Part shown: positions 11,134 to 11,232 of the stretch, one piece after another | Numbering within the stretch: position 1 is the stretch's first letter | How the letters are laid out: the number at the start of each line of letters is the position of its first letter | Source: a bacterium | GTDB taxonomy: Bacteria; Bacillota; Clostridia; Lachnospirales; Lachnospiraceae | Length of the DNA: 11,232 bases | Assembly (NCBI GenBank): GCA_004562765.1 | Contig: SFRL01000069.1 | Span: 1 to 11,232, forward strand | Direction of reading: 5' to 3' | Made by a program: the position numbers and the translations under genes | The notes under the pieces: generated by a model | Databases searched by the model: none | What the model saw: only the letters and a program-made list of their open reading frames with translations | Told to the model about the DNA's origin: nothing

Positions 11134-11232
11134 TATTTTGATTGTGAAAGGATGGTATAACATGAAAAAAGGAAGAATCGCAATTAGTCTCATCTGTGCA
11201 ACGGCATTGACCAGTGTAGCTATGCTCCCTGC
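11134..11232. repeat. Terminal direct repeat, right copy (circle overlap)
   Basis: Exact copy of bases 1-99. It includes the ribosome site, ATG (11162) and first 23 codons of secreted protein A, so the truncated copy at the window end is the same gene and not a second one. Confidence 0.9.

Noticed and set aside
11162..11232. Second, truncated copy of secreted protein A
   Set aside because: It is identical to the window start because of the circular overlap, not a duplication.

Overview
The window looks like one complete small circular replicon. Bases 1-99 are repeated exactly at 11134-11232, the k-mer overlap an assembler leaves when it closes a circle, so the molecule is about 11,133 bp and the gene at 29-640 lies directly downstream of the gene at 10627-11058. 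The host is probably a gut-type Clostridia (Lachnospiraceae/Oscillospiraceae-like). Shine-Dalgarno sites are strong, promoters are sigma-A type, the partition genes are small-ParA type, and a sigma factor is paired with a DUF4367-type membrane protein. No relaxase, conjugation gene or phage structural gene is visible, so I read it as a plasmid.

Layout. 29-640: secreted protein, closed by a strong terminator (660-692). 693-1482: about 790 bp without an ORF. It holds a 17-bp inverted repeat, a textbook promoter, and about 520 nt that I interpret as a large structured non-coding RNA with repeated pseudoknots. An 8-bp-phased ATAG box array follows, just before the next gene. 1483-3270: tyrosine recombinase and a coiled-coil protein. 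3255-4236: a 28-bp direct repeat flanks a reverse-strand secreted-protein gene with its own regulated promoter. 4239-4481: small DUF5348-like gene. 4482-4947: probable replication origin/control region (40-bp direct repeats, G-tracts, large hairpins, attenuator-like terminator). 4948-6668: small protein translationally coupled to a primase-polymerase-like Rep protein. 6774-8142: toxin-antitoxin operon (DinJ/YafQ-like pair, a second antitoxin split into two small ORFs) plus two small proteins. 8195-8270: a second 8-bp-phased ATAG/CTAT array. 8285-9294: ParA and a ribbon-helix-helix (RHH) partner. 9319-11058, continuing through the circle junction to 640: ECF-like sigma factor, membrane anti-sigma-like DUF4367 protein, and two secreted proteins.

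How it may work together. Rep copies the plasmid. ParA plus the RHH protein segregate it, probably through the ATAG arrays, which also sit where they could control the parA and recombinase promoters. YafQ/DinJ gives post-segregational stability, and the tyrosine recombinase may resolve multimers or integrate the circle. The cargo is AT-richer than the backbone and encodes a membrane-signalling sigma module with three exported proteins. The most unusual element is the promoter-driven structured RNA, which may be related to the GOLLD/ROOL class of giant ncRNAs or may be new.
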